A DNA stretch of 64,000 bases from a bacterium (GTDB lineage: Bacteria; Eisenbacteria; RBG-16-71-46; CAIMUX01): positions 124,001 to 188,000 of the forward strand of contig JAUIHP010000012.1 in NCBI GenBank assembly GCA_030431975.1, read 5' to 3'. The position numbers and the translations under genes are program-made. Positions 25,791 to 35,654 of this stretch are shown here, piece after piece; position 1 is the first letter of the stretch; every line of letters begins with the position of its first letter. The notes below the pieces were generated by a model. That model was not told the origin of the DNA and made no database searches. It saw only the letters and a list, made by a program, of their open reading frames with translations.

Positions 25791-27394
25791 AGATCACAGC
25801 AGGCGCCGGGATCCTTTCCGCATGTCTTCTGATTCTGGGTTCCGGTTGCGCTTCGACCACACGATCGCCGGCCGACCAGCTGGTCGAGCAGGGAGACTAC
25901 GAGGCTGCGGTCCTGGCCTATGAGGCCGAAGAGGCTCGACTTCCGGACGACCCGTTGATCAAACGAAACCACGGCATTGCCCTCTTCCGAGCCGGTCGGC
26001 GGAACGACGCCATCAGCAAGCTGCAAATCGCGCGCGCCCTCGAGCCGGAGAACCCGCAGACCTTGTACTTCCTGGGACGGGCAGCTGAGGAAACCGGGGA
26101 GACGGAATTGGCACTGGCCTCCTACACGGACTACCTGGCCGCAACCGGTCGCAAGGATGCGGTCGTCCGGGCCAAGGTTCACGACCTGACCTTTCAGCAG
26201 ACGAATCGCGAGATCATGGAAGCGCTCGAGCGGGAACAGTCGATCGATCCGCGATCCGTTCCGGAAAACACCCTGGCCGTTTCCGAGTTCGAGAACTCAC
26301 TCTCCGATCCCGATCTCGAAGCGCTTCGTCACGGGCTGGCGGCGGTGCTGATAACCGATCTCTCTCAGGTCCGCGAACTTCGAGTCCTGGAACGTGAGCG
26401 GTTGGGAGTGCTCCTCGACGAGATCTCCCTGACCATCCCGGCCGTGGATGCGTCAAGCGAGGCGCCGTCCTTCTCGCCGATTGAAACCGTCATTGGAATG
26501 AAGGAGCGTCTCGTCCTCCTGCAGCGTCCGGGCGGTGGAGCGTACTACTCCGGACCGATCGACGCCGAACGCGGCGCGGCATACGTCGACGCGGTCAAGG
26601 CCTTCCAACGCGACCGCGGTTTGGGGGTCGACGGCATTCCCGGACGACAAACCTGGAAGGCGGTCGACGAAGCCTTGGCCGAATCTTCCGCCTACGATCC
26701 GCCACCGGCGACGGAACGCCCTCGCGGTGCGGTGTCTGCCGAGAACGCGCCGCGGGTCGGAAAGCTCTTGGGAGCTCGCCGCTTCGTCCTCGGATCCTTC
26801 GCTCCGCTGGGTGACGAAGAGATCCAACTGGGGGCATCCCTCCTCGAAGTGGCCGAAGGAACACAGCTCCCGGCCGGACCTCCGGTGGTCGGACCATTGC
26901 CTCGCGTCCTGCGTCTGGAGAAGACACTTGTTGCCCAGATCTTCGAAGCCCTCGGCGTCGAGCCGAGTGAAGAAGAACGGCAACGGATCGAACAGGTCCC
27001 GACCGAAAACTTCCTCGCGTTCCTTGCCTACAGTCGAGGGCTCTACCTCGAAGACTCAGGAGACTTTCAGGGTGCGTTGGACGCCTACCGAGAGGCCGTC
27101 AGTCGCGACGGTTCGTTTCAGGCCGCCGTCGATCGCTCGGAGATCCTGTCGGTGACTTCGGACGACGAGTTGGATTTCGATCGGTCCCAACTTCTCGACT
27201 CGATCGGTAGTGTTCCCACGACCGATCCCGGGTTGCTGCTCCTGATCGGCGCGCGAGGTGCCCTTACGCCGCCACCGGGCGCCGAGGGCCCCCCGGGAGG
27301 CGATCCTTACGTCGACAGTCCGAAAGTCGGTGAGTCCGAGGCCGTCATTATCGTCGAAGGGGATCTCCCCGGAGGAAAGGGAGGCCAACCGTGA
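25787..27394 (+). CDS. TPR-CsgG lipoprotein with inserted peptidoglycan-binding domain
   Basis: A 535-residue lipoprotein: the signal peptide ends LILGSGC with lipidated C21. TPR-like repeats occupy about residues 28-150 (EQGDYEAAVLAYEAEEA). A CsgG-like domain starts near 165 (NTLAVSEFENSLSD, LRVLERERLGVLLDEI) and resumes near 320 (GKLLGARRFVLGSFAPLGDEEIQL). Between the two halves sits a PG-binding-1-like module (AYVDAVKAFQRDRGLGVDGI, about 265-298). A further TPR-like unit and a Pro/Gly-rich tail follow. It overlaps the upstream gene by 4 nt (ATGA) and the next gene by 4 nt (GTGA). The architecture suggests an outer-membrane protein gripping the cell wall (inference). Confidence 0.8.
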   Translation: MKITAGAGILSACLLILGSGCASTTRSPADQLVEQGDYEAAVLAYEAEEARLPDDPLIKRNHGIALFRAGRRNDAISKLQIARALEPENPQTLYFLGRAAEETGETELALASYTDYLAATGRKDAVVRAKVHDLTFQQTNREIMEALEREQSIDPRSVPENTLAVSEFENSLSDPDLEALRHGLAAVLITDLSQVRELRVLERERLGVLLDEISLTIPAVDASSEAPSFSPIETVIGMKERLVLLQRPGGGAYYSGPIDAERGAAYVDAVKAFQRDRGLGVDGIPGRQTWKAVDEALAESSAYDPPPATERPRGAVSAENAPRVGKLLGARRFVLGSFAPLGDEEIQLGASLLEVAEGTQLPAGPPVVGPLPRVLRLEKTLVAQIFEALGVEPSEEERQRIEQVPTENFLAFLAYSRGLYLEDSGDFQGALDAYREAVSRDGSFQAAVDRSEILSVTSDDELDFDRSQLLDSIGSVPTTDPGLLLLIGARGALTPPPGAEGPPGGDPYVDSPKVGESEAVIIVEGDLPGGKGGQP

Positions 27395-28584
27395 GGCCAC
27401 GTTCCGTTTCGGCACTCAGTTTCGTAACGAGCTTCCTTCTTGCCTCGGGCGCCCTGCTGTCGCTGGTGTCCACCGTCGCCGAAGCTCGATCGGGGATCCT
27501 CGGGCCAACTCGCATCCCGGCCAGCTTTCGATCCTGGACGTTGGAGGACGCGGCGGGAAACCAGACGACGCTGGAACAGATTCACGTCCCGGTCATGACC
27601 TCCGTTCATCTCGGCCGAAATGCCGATCTCGTCCTGGCCACGGCCTATGGCAGTTCGTCGCTCGATCCCGGTGAGGCCGCCGGCGAGGGGTCCAGTGACC
27701 TGAACGGAAACTCCGACGTCAAAGCACAGGTCTTCTTTCGCACCCTTGGTGATCGTCTTCTTCTTCAGGCCGGACTCTCCGCGCCGACGGGACTCCACGG
27801 ACTGGAACCGGGAGAACTGGAGATCCTGGGAGCCATCGGCAATCCGCTCCTCGGATTCCGAATGAAGCACTACGGAGAGGGATTCAACGTCAGCGCTGGC
27901 GCCGCTGCAGCCTTTCCCCTGGGTGACAGGGCCACTTTCGCTGTCGGCGGCGGATTCGTTCAACGCGGTGGATACGAGTTCGTCAAAGACCAACCGGACT
28001 TCACGCCCGGACGTGAGATCTCTGCTTCCGTCGGGCTTGACGTCGGCGGGTCGACCGGGCTTCCGCTCTTCCGGGTCGATACGTCCTATCGAATGTTCGC
28101 CGAGGACGAGCTCGGGAGTACGCCGATCTTCCAGGAAGGAAATCAGCTGGAACTGCAGGCCTCGTTGCACACTCGCCCTTCCGACTTCCACTTTGACGTG
28201 ACGGGGCGGGCCGTGCTCAAAGAGGACAACGAGACATTGACGGAGGTCGGCGGCTCGGTCGAAGCAGTTGCCGCCGACGCCGGGAAGGCACTGTTCGCGC
28301 GAGCCGAAGCCGGGTTCGATGTCTCCGATCCGATCTACGTGGCACTGGTGGCCGACTGGACCGGCTTCTCCGGAGGCGATGACGCATTGTCGAAAGGAAA
28401 CGTCTTCGGAGTCGGCCCTGCACTGGCGACACGATTGGGTGAGGCCGGAAGCTTCAGACTGGCCGGGCAGTACCTGGTCGGAAGCACAGACGACGATACA
28501 GACGGCAAAGGAAACCGAATCACCGGGCTCGACCTTTCCGGCTTTCACATCGAGGCGTCCTTGACCCTTCGCCCTGATTTTTGA
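27391..28584 (+). CDS. Predicted outer-membrane beta-barrel protein
   Basis: A 397-residue exported protein; the start GTG overlaps the upstream stop. The signal peptide ends near residue 32 (SVTEVAEARS-like region: LVSTVAEARS). The mature sequence alternates polar and hydrophobic residues in short strands with Gly/Asp turns (LFHLGRN-type hairpins) and ends in a strand closing with an aromatic residue (LTLRPDF), the usual BAM recognition end. It resembles the DUF3187/MetA-pathway type barrels without a specific match. Position between CsgG-like genes and a lipoprotein suggests it is part of one envelope assembly. Confidence 0.65.
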   Translation: MRPRSVSALSFVTSFLLASGALLSLVSTVAEARSGILGPTRIPASFRSWTLEDAAGNQTTLEQIHVPVMTSVHLGRNADLVLATAYGSSSLDPGEAAGEGSSDLNGNSDVKAQVFFRTLGDRLLLQAGLSAPTGLHGLEPGELEILGAIGNPLLGFRMKHYGEGFNVSAGAAAAFPLGDRATFAVGGGFVQRGGYEFVKDQPDFTPGREISASVGLDVGGSTGLPLFRVDTSYRMFAEDELGSTPIFQEGNQLELQASLHTRPSDFHFDVTGRAVLKEDNETLTEVGGSVEAVAADAGKALFARAEAGFDVSDPIYVALVADWTGFSGGDDALSKGNVFGVGPALATRLGEAGSFRLAGQYLVGSTDDDTDGKGNRITGLDLSGFHIEASLTLRPDF

Positions 28585-28609
28585 ACACGGACCAGTGGAG
28601 GACCCAGCC

Positions 28610-29329
28610 ATGAACGAGCGACATTCGAAGGGACGAGGCCGGCGTCGCCGAGACTCAGCGGGCATGCACTTGTTCCTGTCGTCCTCATCTTCAGCTGTCT
28701 TCGGACTCTGCCTCCTCGTCGCAGGATGTTCCGATGACGACGACGGCGGCCCTTCGACGCCGACCACCGAGACCTCCTTCGCTCGTTTCGAACTGACGAT
28801 ACCGGACGGCGCAAACCTGGAAGTCGCCACCGGTCGGGCGCAACCTCCGTTCGGCAGCATCGGCGACACAACCGTGGAATGGCCGACGGATGACAACACG
28901 GTCAGCTTTGTCACGCCGGTTCCGGAAGGCTCGACGACGTTTCTTCTCTCACTGGAAGGTACGCTTCGCACTCCGGGCGGCGCCCAAACGGGTCAGGGAA
29001 TCCTCTTTGCCTCCTCCCGCAATGTTGTGGGAGTGGCCGGAGACACGACGACCGTGTCCGAGCGACTGAGCCGCGTCGTTCCGGACACTGAAACCACCGT
29101 CGTCGGAGGAGATGCCGTTCGACTTCAGTGGAATGCCATCGGACGCGCCGAGTCCTATGACGTCCGCTCAGAGAACGCGACCGGAGACGTGGACATCGTT
29201 TCCCGAGCTGTGGCCGACACCACTTTTCCCCTGATCAAGCTCGAAGAAGAGATCACGGTCTCGATTCGGTCCGTGCTCCGGGACGGCCGGGTCTCGGCAT
29301 ACTCGACGCCACACCTCATCGAACCGTAG
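28610..29329 (+). CDS. Lipoprotein with Ig/fibronectin-like C-terminal domain
   Basis: A 239-residue lipoprotein: basic N-terminus, hydrophobic segment and lipobox LVAGC with C40, followed by SDDDDGG. The start is ATG 28610, which has GGAGG 8 nt upstream; an earlier GTG at 28595 has none. The middle is a beta-rich domain (ARFELTIPDGANLEV), and the last 80 residues (VRLQWNAIGRAESYDVRSEN) resemble a fibronectin type III fold. It sits in the CsgG/TssBC operon. No specific function is recognised. Confidence 0.72.
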   Translation: MNERHSKGRGRRRRDSAGMHLFLSSSSSAVFGLCLLVAGCSDDDDGGPSTPTTETSFARFELTIPDGANLEVATGRAQPPFGSIGDTTVEWPTDDNTVSFVTPVPEGSTTFLLSLEGTLRTPGGAQTGQGILFASSRNVVGVAGDTTTVSERLSRVVPDTETTVVGGDAVRLQWNAIGRAESYDVRSENATGDVDIVSRAVADTTFPLIKLEEEITVSIRSVLRDGRVSAYSTPHLIEP

Positions 29330-29374
29330 TCGGGCTCGCCGCCTCGGCCTACATTCCCACGGAAGGGAACCAAG

Positions 29375-30943
29375 ATGTCTGGAATCGACTTCACCATGGG
29401 ATTCGGACCTTCCGGTACGCCGCGGGATCCCGCACAACCGACACGAATCCTCGTCCTCGGGGACTTCTCCGGACGTGCCGGTCGGGAGCCCGCCTCTCCC
29501 CTTGGCGGTCGCAAGCCGCGACGCATCGACCTCGACAACTTTGAGTCCGTCTTCGCGGAACTGAAGCCACGGCTTCTTCTGGACGTCGGCTCCGAACTGA
29601 CCGTCGAGATCACACCGTCGGACCCCGACGAACTCCATCCGGATGAACTCTACGATCGGTTGGAACCGTTCGCGGAACTTCGCGGATTGAGAAAACGTCT
29701 GGCCGACCCGTCGACGTTCGCAGCGGCGGCGGCGGAGCTTCGTGCCGCTGCTGGGTCGGGATCGGGTTCGGACTCGGGTTCCGGGGAAACAGGCTCGACG
29801 AACGATTCTTCGACCACATCTAACGGCGGCAACTCGATCGAACGGGACTCCAGCCAAGATGCGGACGCTTCCGGATCCGAGTCCGGTGGTGACTTCGCGG
29901 CCCTCCTCGGCGGCGCGGTCGGAAAGGGCACGACGAAGGCCAAGAGTAGCGACCGGATCGAAGCCTGGCTCGAGCAGCTGGTCGGCCCGCACATCGTTCC
30001 GGAAGCCGACCCCACCCAGGATCTGTACCTCACCGCAGTCGATGACTCGTTGGGGCAGCTGATGCGCGCCGTCCTCCACCATCCTCAGTTCAAAGCTTTC
30101 GAAGCCGCCTGGATTGGTCTTCGTCACCTGATCATGGAAGTGACCGGCCAGGAAGAGACGTCGGTGTTCATCCTCGATTCCACCCGCCCCGAAGTGGCGG
30201 CAGACCTCGGGGTGGATGCGTCGGATTGGAGCGCGGAAGCGTCTTCGCTTGTGAAGCTACTGGTCCACTCTACAGCCGGAGATGCTTCCTGGAGCTGGGT
30301 GCTCTTCGATCCACCGATCGAGGCAACCACGCAGGACCTGCAAATGGCCGGCCGCCTCGGAACCATTGCGGCCGAGGCTGGAGCTGACCTGGTCGGAACA
30401 GCCGGGGCGTCTCTTTTCGGTCGCTCTCACTACGACGAGTCCGTCGACGACTCCTGGTCCGTCGGACAGACGGACGGTGAGGTCGCCGAACTCTGGAACG
30501 CGCTTCGCAACTCACCGGCCGCCGAATACATCTGCCTGCTCGCGCCGCGGATCGTCGGTCGTCAGCCGTACGGCGCCGGCAGCGATCCCATCGAACGTTT
30601 CCAGTTCGAGGAGATTCCGGCGCCCTATGAACATGGCCGCTATCTGTGGCTCAACCCTGCATACGCGTTCGTCGCACTCGTCCACGGGGCGCTGGTGTCG
30701 AACGAGCTGCCCGTCTCAGGCCCGGTTGGAAACCGCACGCGGCCGCTGGCCGACATCACTTTGGAGAGTCTGCCCGTCCATACCTTCCCCACCGATGACG
30801 GCAAGGCAATGAAGGCGTGCGCGGAAAGCTTCCTGACGGAGAAGGTCGTCGAAGCGTTGTCGGATCAGGGTATCGCGGCGTTGGCAAGCATCCGTAACAC
30901 GGACCGTGCGCGAATCTGGAGAGGTCGTTCCATCAAGATGTGA
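29375..30943 (+). CDS. Fused TssB-TssC T6SS sheath-like protein lacking the TssC C-terminus
   Basis: A 522-residue fusion. Residues about 20-120 match TssB (RILVLGDFSGR, IDLDNFESVFAELKPRL). A Ser/Gly/Asp-rich linker covers about 125-190. Residues 195-522 match TssC: FKAFEAAWIGLRHLIMEV, LLAPRIVGRQPYGAGSDPIE and LPVHTFPTDDG, all with clear counterparts in the tssC product at 39690-41180. It ends where TssC reaches its FMPLVHRKNSDFAAF segment, so about 120 C-terminal residues of TssC are absent. Separate tssB and tssC genes are present, so this is an accessory sheath-like protein. It is last in the CsgG operon and convergent with the T6SS minus-strand operon. The ribosome site is GGAAGGGA. Confidence 0.85.
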   Translation: MSGIDFTMGFGPSGTPRDPAQPTRILVLGDFSGRAGREPASPLGGRKPRRIDLDNFESVFAELKPRLLLDVGSELTVEITPSDPDELHPDELYDRLEPFAELRGLRKRLADPSTFAAAAAELRAAAGSGSGSDSGSGETGSTNDSSTTSNGGNSIERDSSQDADASGSESGGDFAALLGGAVGKGTTKAKSSDRIEAWLEQLVGPHIVPEADPTQDLYLTAVDDSLGQLMRAVLHHPQFKAFEAAWIGLRHLIMEVTGQEETSVFILDSTRPEVAADLGVDASDWSAEASSLVKLLVHSTAGDASWSWVLFDPPIEATTQDLQMAGRLGTIAAEAGADLVGTAGASLFGRSHYDESVDDSWSVGQTDGEVAELWNALRNSPAAEYICLLAPRIVGRQPYGAGSDPIERFQFEEIPAPYEHGRYLWLNPAYAFVALVHGALVSNELPVSGPVGNRTRPLADITLESLPVHTFPTDDGKAMKACAESFLTEKVVEALSDQGIAALASIRNTDRARIWRGRSIKM

Positions 30944-30964
30944 CCATCGTTTTGGGTCACTGCC

Positions 30965-31010
30965 CGGACCACGCACTCCGCGTCACTTCTCGGACCGCGC
31001 ACTCCGCGTC
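30965..31010. repeat. Direct repeat, two 20-bp copies
   Basis: CGGACC-A/G-CGCACTCCGCGTC occurs at 30965-30984 and 30991-31010 with one mismatch. The right copy encodes the C-terminal residues of the esterase and the left copy covers its stop codon and the gap before tssBC. It looks like a small local duplication. Confidence 0.75.
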
Positions 31011-31870
31011 GTCTCGACGATCCACTCAACGCCTTCGCCCAGGACCACTGGCCAGTCCCCTGGAAAGTGATGTCCACCGGGATGGGTGAAGGTCTCCCAG
31101 AGCTGCCCGGAGTCGCCCCAGAGCTTCTGCGCCTTCTCGGCGGTCCCAGCGACCCGGTCTCCCTCCGCGGTTCCGTAGATCAGACGCAAAGGGTGCGTGC
31201 CGCTGAGCGCCGGCGTGGATTCCGGCCAGGTGGCGCCGGCCGGAGAGATGGACAAGACGCCTCCGTAGACGTCGGGGTATTGCATCACCAGAAGAAGTGA
31301 CCGGATTCCCCCCTGCGAGAACCCACCGACGTGAAGCACGGAGAAATCGAAACGGTCGAGATCCTGGGAGTTCCAGTCGAGTTCTGCCTTCATCGCCTCG
31401 AGCTGCGCCTGAATGTGCGTGTGAGCCTCTTCCGCCCCGCCCTGCCAGCTTCGTCGGCCATTCCCCAGGTCGGACATGGCATCGACACTGATCGCCGCCG
31501 CGCCTCGTTCCGCCGTCAAGCGAGCGACATGGTCAAAGTCTTCCTTGTTCGTGCCGTAACCGTGCAGGTAGACGAAGACAGGCCAGCCTCCGTCGGGCGG
31601 CGCACCCGCAGGCACGGCCAGGAGGCAAGTTTCCGTACTCGTCACCGTTACTCGGGAACTGGCGGATGCCCCCGCGTTCACCTCTGTCTCCTGGGAGACG
31701 GCTGAGGCTTCCGCGCTCGCAAACATGTCCGCGCGAGCGGCGAATGCGTCTTCCGCCGCTCCCGATCCAGGTGTGAGCAAACCAGCCGCCAGGATCGCAA
31801 AGACCCCGGCAGCGGCACCGATGCGACTACTCAAAGCTGTACCCGAACTCGCCGTCTTCCACGGTGACAT
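30983..31870 (-). CDS. Exported alpha/beta-hydrolase (esterase/phospholipase-like)
   Basis: About 295 residues from ATG 31870; TTG 31834, overlapping the clpV stop, is an alternative. An export signal (GAAAGVFAILAAGLLTPGSG) precedes an alpha/beta-hydrolase: oxyanion strand VFVYLHGYGTN, nucleophile elbow GFSQGG, and the catalytic histidine probably in HPGGHHFPGDW. This fits the carboxylesterase/phospholipase family. The first codons overlap clpV, so it is the last gene of the T6SS minus-strand operon. It could be a periplasmic enzyme cotranscribed by chance or a T6SS-associated lipase; no immunity gene is visible. Confidence 0.8.
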   Translation of the reverse strand: MSPWKTASSGTALSSRIGAAAGVFAILAAGLLTPGSGAAEDAFAARADMFASAEASAVSQETEVNAGASASSRVTVTSTETCLLAVPAGAPPDGGWPVFVYLHGYGTNKEDFDHVARLTAERGAAAISVDAMSDLGNGRRSWQGGAEEAHTHIQAQLEAMKAELDWNSQDLDRFDFSVLHVGGFSQGGIRSLLLVMQYPDVYGGVLSISPAGATWPESTPALSGTHPLRLIYGTAEGDRVAGTAEKAQKLWGDSGQLWETFTHPGGHHFPGDWPVVLGEGVEWIVETTRSARSEK

Positions 31871-34574
31871 GGACTCTGGCGACGTCTTCTCCGGAAAGCA
31901 TCTTGCCGAGGAACTCGCGACTGACCGCAGGCAGCATCGTGTTCGTAAGAATGGCATCGATCATGCGACCGCCACTCTCGATCTCCGTACAGCGTTCGAT
32001 GATGAGATCGACGACGGCATCGTCGTAGCTGAACGGAACCTTGTGATTGGCCTGAACCCGCCGTTGGATCCGCCCAAGCTGCAGCTTGGCAATCTCACCG
32101 ATCATCTGGTCCGAGAGCGGATAGTACGGAATCGTCACGATACGGCCGAGGAGTGCGGCCGGGAACACCTTGAGCAGCGGCTCCCGCAACGCCTTGGCAA
32201 TCCCCTCGGGGTCGGGCATCAGTTCCGGATCCTTGCACATGCTCATGATGAGATCGGATCCGACGTTCGAGGTCAGTAGGATGAGCGTGTTCTTGAAGTC
32301 GATGAGCCGTCCTTCGCCGTCTTCCATGATCCCCTTGTCGAAGACCTGGAAGAAGATCTCGTGGACATCCGAGTGCGCTTTCTCGACCTCGTCGAGAAGG
32401 ACGACGGAATAGGGACGGCGGCGCACGGCCTCAGTGAGGATTCCGCCCTCTCCGTAGCCGACGTAACCGGGAGGCGCACCTTTCAGCGTCGACACGGTGT
32501 GCGCTTCCTGAAACTCACTCATGTTGATCGTGATGACATTGGACTCGTCGCCGAAGAGCACCTCGGCCAATGCGAGCGCGGTTTCCGTCTTACCGACACC
32601 GGAAGGACCGGCCAGCAGGAAGACCCCGATCGGCTTGTTCGGATTGTCGAGTCCGGCCCGTGACGTCTGAATCCGCTTGGCCACCATCTCGATTCCGTGT
32701 CCCTGACCGATGACGCGCTTGTTGACGATGTCGGCCAGACCGAGGACGGTTTCGATCTCGTCCTTGACCATGCGTCCAACCGGAATGCCGGTCCAATCCG
32801 CAACGACCGAAGCAACGGCCTGCTCGTCGACGGAGGGAAGGATGAGCGGGCTCTCGCCCTGGAGTTCGCCAAGCTGGGTCTGCAACTTTCCGAGCTCACC
32901 GAGCAGGTCATCACGCTGCCCGGGCTCGAGCGGAGCCGGAGGTTCCCCTTCAATGGAAACGTCCTCCGCCGCTTCGTCCGCGGCCTTCTCCAGGTCACTC
33001 TCCGTGCCCTCGACCTTTTCGACCGCACCGCGAAGTTGGCTTCGGATCTCCAGAATCCGGTCGACCAGTTCCTTCTCCGAGTTCCAGCGTTCTTCCAGTC
33101 CAGACAGACGCTCCCGCTCGACCGTCAACAATTCCTGAGCCTGATCTTCGCGGTCTTTGACGTCCACCCCGACCGCCGCTTCGCGGGCGATGATCTCGAG
33201 TTCCGTATCCAGGGCTTCGATCCGCCGGCGACTGTCCTCGACCTCGGCAGGAACGGCGTGCTGCGAAATCGCCACACGCGCCGACGCGGTGTCGAGCAGA
33301 CTGACCGACTTGTCCGGAAGCTGCCGCGCCGGAATGTATCGGTGTGAAAGACGGACGGAAGCTTCCAGAGCCTCATCCAACACCTGAACGCGGTGATGCT
33401 TCTCGAGGCCGGAGGCGATGCCCCGCATCATGAGGATGGCTTTGTCCTCGCTCGGCTCCGGCACCTGCACGACCTGAAAACGACGGGTCAACGCGGGGTC
33501 TTTTTCGATGTGCTTCTTGTACTCGGCCCAGGTTGTGGCCGCGATCGTCCGCAGTTGTCCGCGCGCCAACGCCGGCTTCAGCAGGTTGGCCGCATCTCCG
33601 GTTCCGGCCGCTCCACCGGCGCCGATCAAGGTGTGCGCTTCGTCGACGAAAAGGATGATCGGCTTGGCCGAGGACTGTACTTCCTCGATGACCTGACGCA
33701 GCCGGTTCTCGAACTCGCCCTTCATGCTGGCGCCGGCCTGTAGCAGACCGATGTCCAGGGAAAGCAGACGAACGCCCTGCAGCGGCGGCGGAACATCACC
33801 CTTGGCGATACGCGCGGCAAAACCTTCCACGACCGCGGTCTTTCCGACGCCGGCTTCACCGGTCAGGATCGGATTGTTCTGACGACGCCGCATCAGGATG
33901 TCGACGATCTGACGAATCTCTTCATCACGGCCGACGATGGAGTCGATCTCTCCCTGCCGCGCCTGCTCGGTCATGTCGACGCAGAACTGTTGGAGCGCCT
34001 CTTCCTTGCCCATGGCGGCCGGACCCATGGCGCCGGACGCTTCGCCGGGCGCCGCTCCCCCGCCAACCTGAAACCCATCCTGTGCTCGGAGAGAGTTTTC
34101 CGGTGAGCCTTCCGTGATCTCGTCGAACTTGTCCATGAGCTGTTCGATCTTGATCTTGTCGAACTGGTCGGAGATCCCGATGAAGTTGTTCCGAAGGCCG
34201 CGGTTCTTGAGGATTCCGATGACGAGGTACCCGCTGCGAACCTGCGAGTCGCCGAAGTACAGCGTCGACCACATCCAACCTTCCTTGACCGCTTCCTCGA
34301 CGTGGGAGGAAAGATCGGAGATCGTCGTCGAGCCGCGCGGCAACCGGTCGAGGTTCTCCTGCAGGTCCGCCACTAGCCGGGCCGGATCCACTCCGAAGGC
34401 CTTGACGATCTTGTGCAGGTCCGAATCGGACAATTGCAGGATCTGATGGATCCAGTGCACGAGCTCGACGTAGGGATTGCCCCGCATCTTGCAGAACACG
34501 GTTGCCGCTTCGATCGACTTGTAGCCGACACTGTTCAGCTTGCCGAAGAGTTGCGCGCGGTTGATCTCCGCCAT
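31827..34574 (-). CDS. clpV: T6SS AAA+ ATPase ClpV (sheath recycling)
   Basis: ClpV (TssH) unfolds the contracted TssB/TssC sheath for reuse. The 915-residue chain has the ClpV-type N domain (about 1-165), AAA1 with Walker A GEAGVGKT at 239-246 and Walker [11 protein letters not shown], a middle region with coiled coil (about 430-580) and AAA2 with [11 protein letters not shown] near 650 and [28 protein letters not shown] is characteristic of ClpV rather than ClpB. It starts at ATG 34574 with GGAG 7 nt upstream, 27 bp after tssG. Confidence 0.95.
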   Translation of the reverse strand: MAEINRAQLFGKLNSVGYKSIEAATVFCKMRGNPYVELVHWIHQILQLSDSDLHKIVKAFGVDPARLVADLQENLDRLPRGSTTISDLSSHVEEAVKEGWMWSTLYFGDSQVRSGYLVIGILKNRGLRNNFIGISDQFDKIKIEQLMDKFDEITEGSPENSLRAQDGFQVGGGAAPGEASGAMGPAAMGKEEALQQFCVDMTEQARQGEIDSIVGRDEEIRQIVDILMRRRQNNPILTGEAGVGKTAVVEGFAARIAKGDVPPPLQGVRLLSLDIGLLQAGASMKGEFENRLRQVIEEVQSSAKPIILFVDEAHTLIGAGGAAGTGDAANLLKPALARGQLRTIAATTWAEYKKHIEKDPALTRRFQVVQVPEPSEDKAILMMRGIASGLEKHHRVQVLDEALEASVRLSHRYIPARQLPDKSVSLLDTASARVAISQHAVPAEVEDSRRRIEALDTELEIIAREAAVGVDVKDREDQAQELLTVERERLSGLEERWNSEKELVDRILEIRSQLRGAVEKVEGTESDLEKAADEAAEDVSIEGEPPAPLEPGQRDDLLGELGKLQTQLGELQGESPLILPSVDEQAVASVVADWTGIPVGRMVKDEIETVLGLADIVNKRVIGQGHGIEMVAKRIQTSRAGLDNPNKPIGVFLLAGPSGVGKTETALALAEVLFGDESNVITINMSEFQEAHTVSTLKGAPPGYVGYGEGGILTEAVRRRPYSVVLLDEVEKAHSDVHEIFFQVFDKGIMEDGEGRLIDFKNTLILLTSNVGSDLIMSMCKDPELMPDPEGIAKALREPLLKVFPAALLGRIVTIPYYPLSDQMIGEIAKLQLGRIQRRVQANHKVPFSYDDAVVDLIIERCTEIESGGRMIDAILTNTMLPAVSREFLGKMLSGEDVARVHVTVEDGEFGYSFE

Positions 34575-34601
34575 GATCGATTTCTCCTTTTCGAGCGGCT
34601 T

Positions 34602-35654
34602 CTACCCCGCCATCTGCTCCAGCGGTGTAAAGCAGGCACTGTCGTCGTCATCCGCCAACGGTTGGCTTGCCACCCAACTTGTCCAGCCGAGCCGACCTTC
34701 TTCCCCCAGCTTGAGCGGGGGCACTTCGTCCTTGTCCAGAATGAGATTCACGTCCCAGAGCAACTCGTCACCGACATAGTTCCGAATGAGATCGGTCAAC
34801 CGATCCAGGGCTTCACCTCCGGGAACAAAGCGCTGATAGATCGCATACGGCATCGGACCGATGACGACCCGGAACTTCTGCTGACACTGCCAAACCCGGC
34901 CGCCGACGGTCGTCGAAACTCCGAGCTGTCCAATAGCCTGATTGGGGTCGGGGTGACCAGGTTGGCCAAGACGCCACAATGCATCGTTCGGCAGATGGAT
35001 CCACTCGCCGACCATTTCCAGGATCCGGACCGGTACTTTGAAGAATCCGCGAAGCATCCCCTCCAGTCCGTCCGCGTTCTTCGTGTGCAGTCCGAACCGT
35101 CCCGCAAAGTGGAGTTTGAACGAGTCGGTGACCCGGTCCCGGCCCCGCTGGGAATCCAATCCGTATCCGCAGAGAGCGCCAGCGTATCGCAGGAAGCGAT
35201 CCTCCGAGGGACGGTCGTACGAGACGGCCGGCGTACCGTCGGCCCAGGCGCGGTAGAAAAGCGACATCATCCGGTGATGAAAGAGGTCGGCGAATCGCGC
35301 AAAGGTCGGATCGCTTTCGCTCCGCCACCGCTGCCGCGCAAACTCGGTCAGATGGTGCGGCAGCGGTCCGTTGGGACCGAAAACTCCGAAGAACAGGGAA
35401 TAGAGACGGGGAACCGATCCGCCCTGGGTCCACTCCAGCTTGCGGAGTGTGGACGGCGCGAAGGCCAGGGACGGTTCCTGTGCCAGACGTACGGGATCGT
35501 CGTCCGGGCGTACAGTCCGGCCAAGACGCGGTTTGTCCGGATGCAGGGCTTCGATACGCCGTAGCGCCTCGTAAAAGCCGTACTTCCAGGGCTCCGCCTC
35601 GAGCTCCCGATACCAGTCTAGAGCTGTTGTCGCCGTCCGGTCCTCACCGGCCAC
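34602..35654 (-). CDS. tssG: T6SS baseplate subunit TssG
   Basis: A 350-residue TssG; with TssF, TssE and TssK it forms the baseplate wedge. The family hallmarks are WYRELEAEPWKYGFYEALRRIE near the N-terminus, LYSLFFGVFGPNGPLPHHLTEFARQR, and DLFHHRMMSLFYRAW. The start is GTG 35654, giving a 37-nt overlap with tssF, so the two are translationally linked as is usual. Confidence 0.94.
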   Translation of the reverse strand: MAGEDRTATTALDWYRELEAEPWKYGFYEALRRIEALHPDKPRLGRTVRPDDDPVRLAQEPSLAFAPSTLRKLEWTQGGSVPRLYSLFFGVFGPNGPLPHHLTEFARQRWRSESDPTFARFADLFHHRMMSLFYRAWADGTPAVSYDRPSEDRFLRYAGALCGYGLDSQRGRDRVTDSFKLHFAGRFGLHTKNADGLEGMLRGFFKVPVRILEMVGEWIHLPNDALWRLGQPGHPDPNQAIGQLGVSTTVGGRVWQCQQKFRVVIGPMPYAIYQRFVPGGEALDRLTDLIRNYVGDELLWDVNLILDKDEVPPLKLGEEGRLGWTSWVASQPLADDDDSACFTPLEQMAG

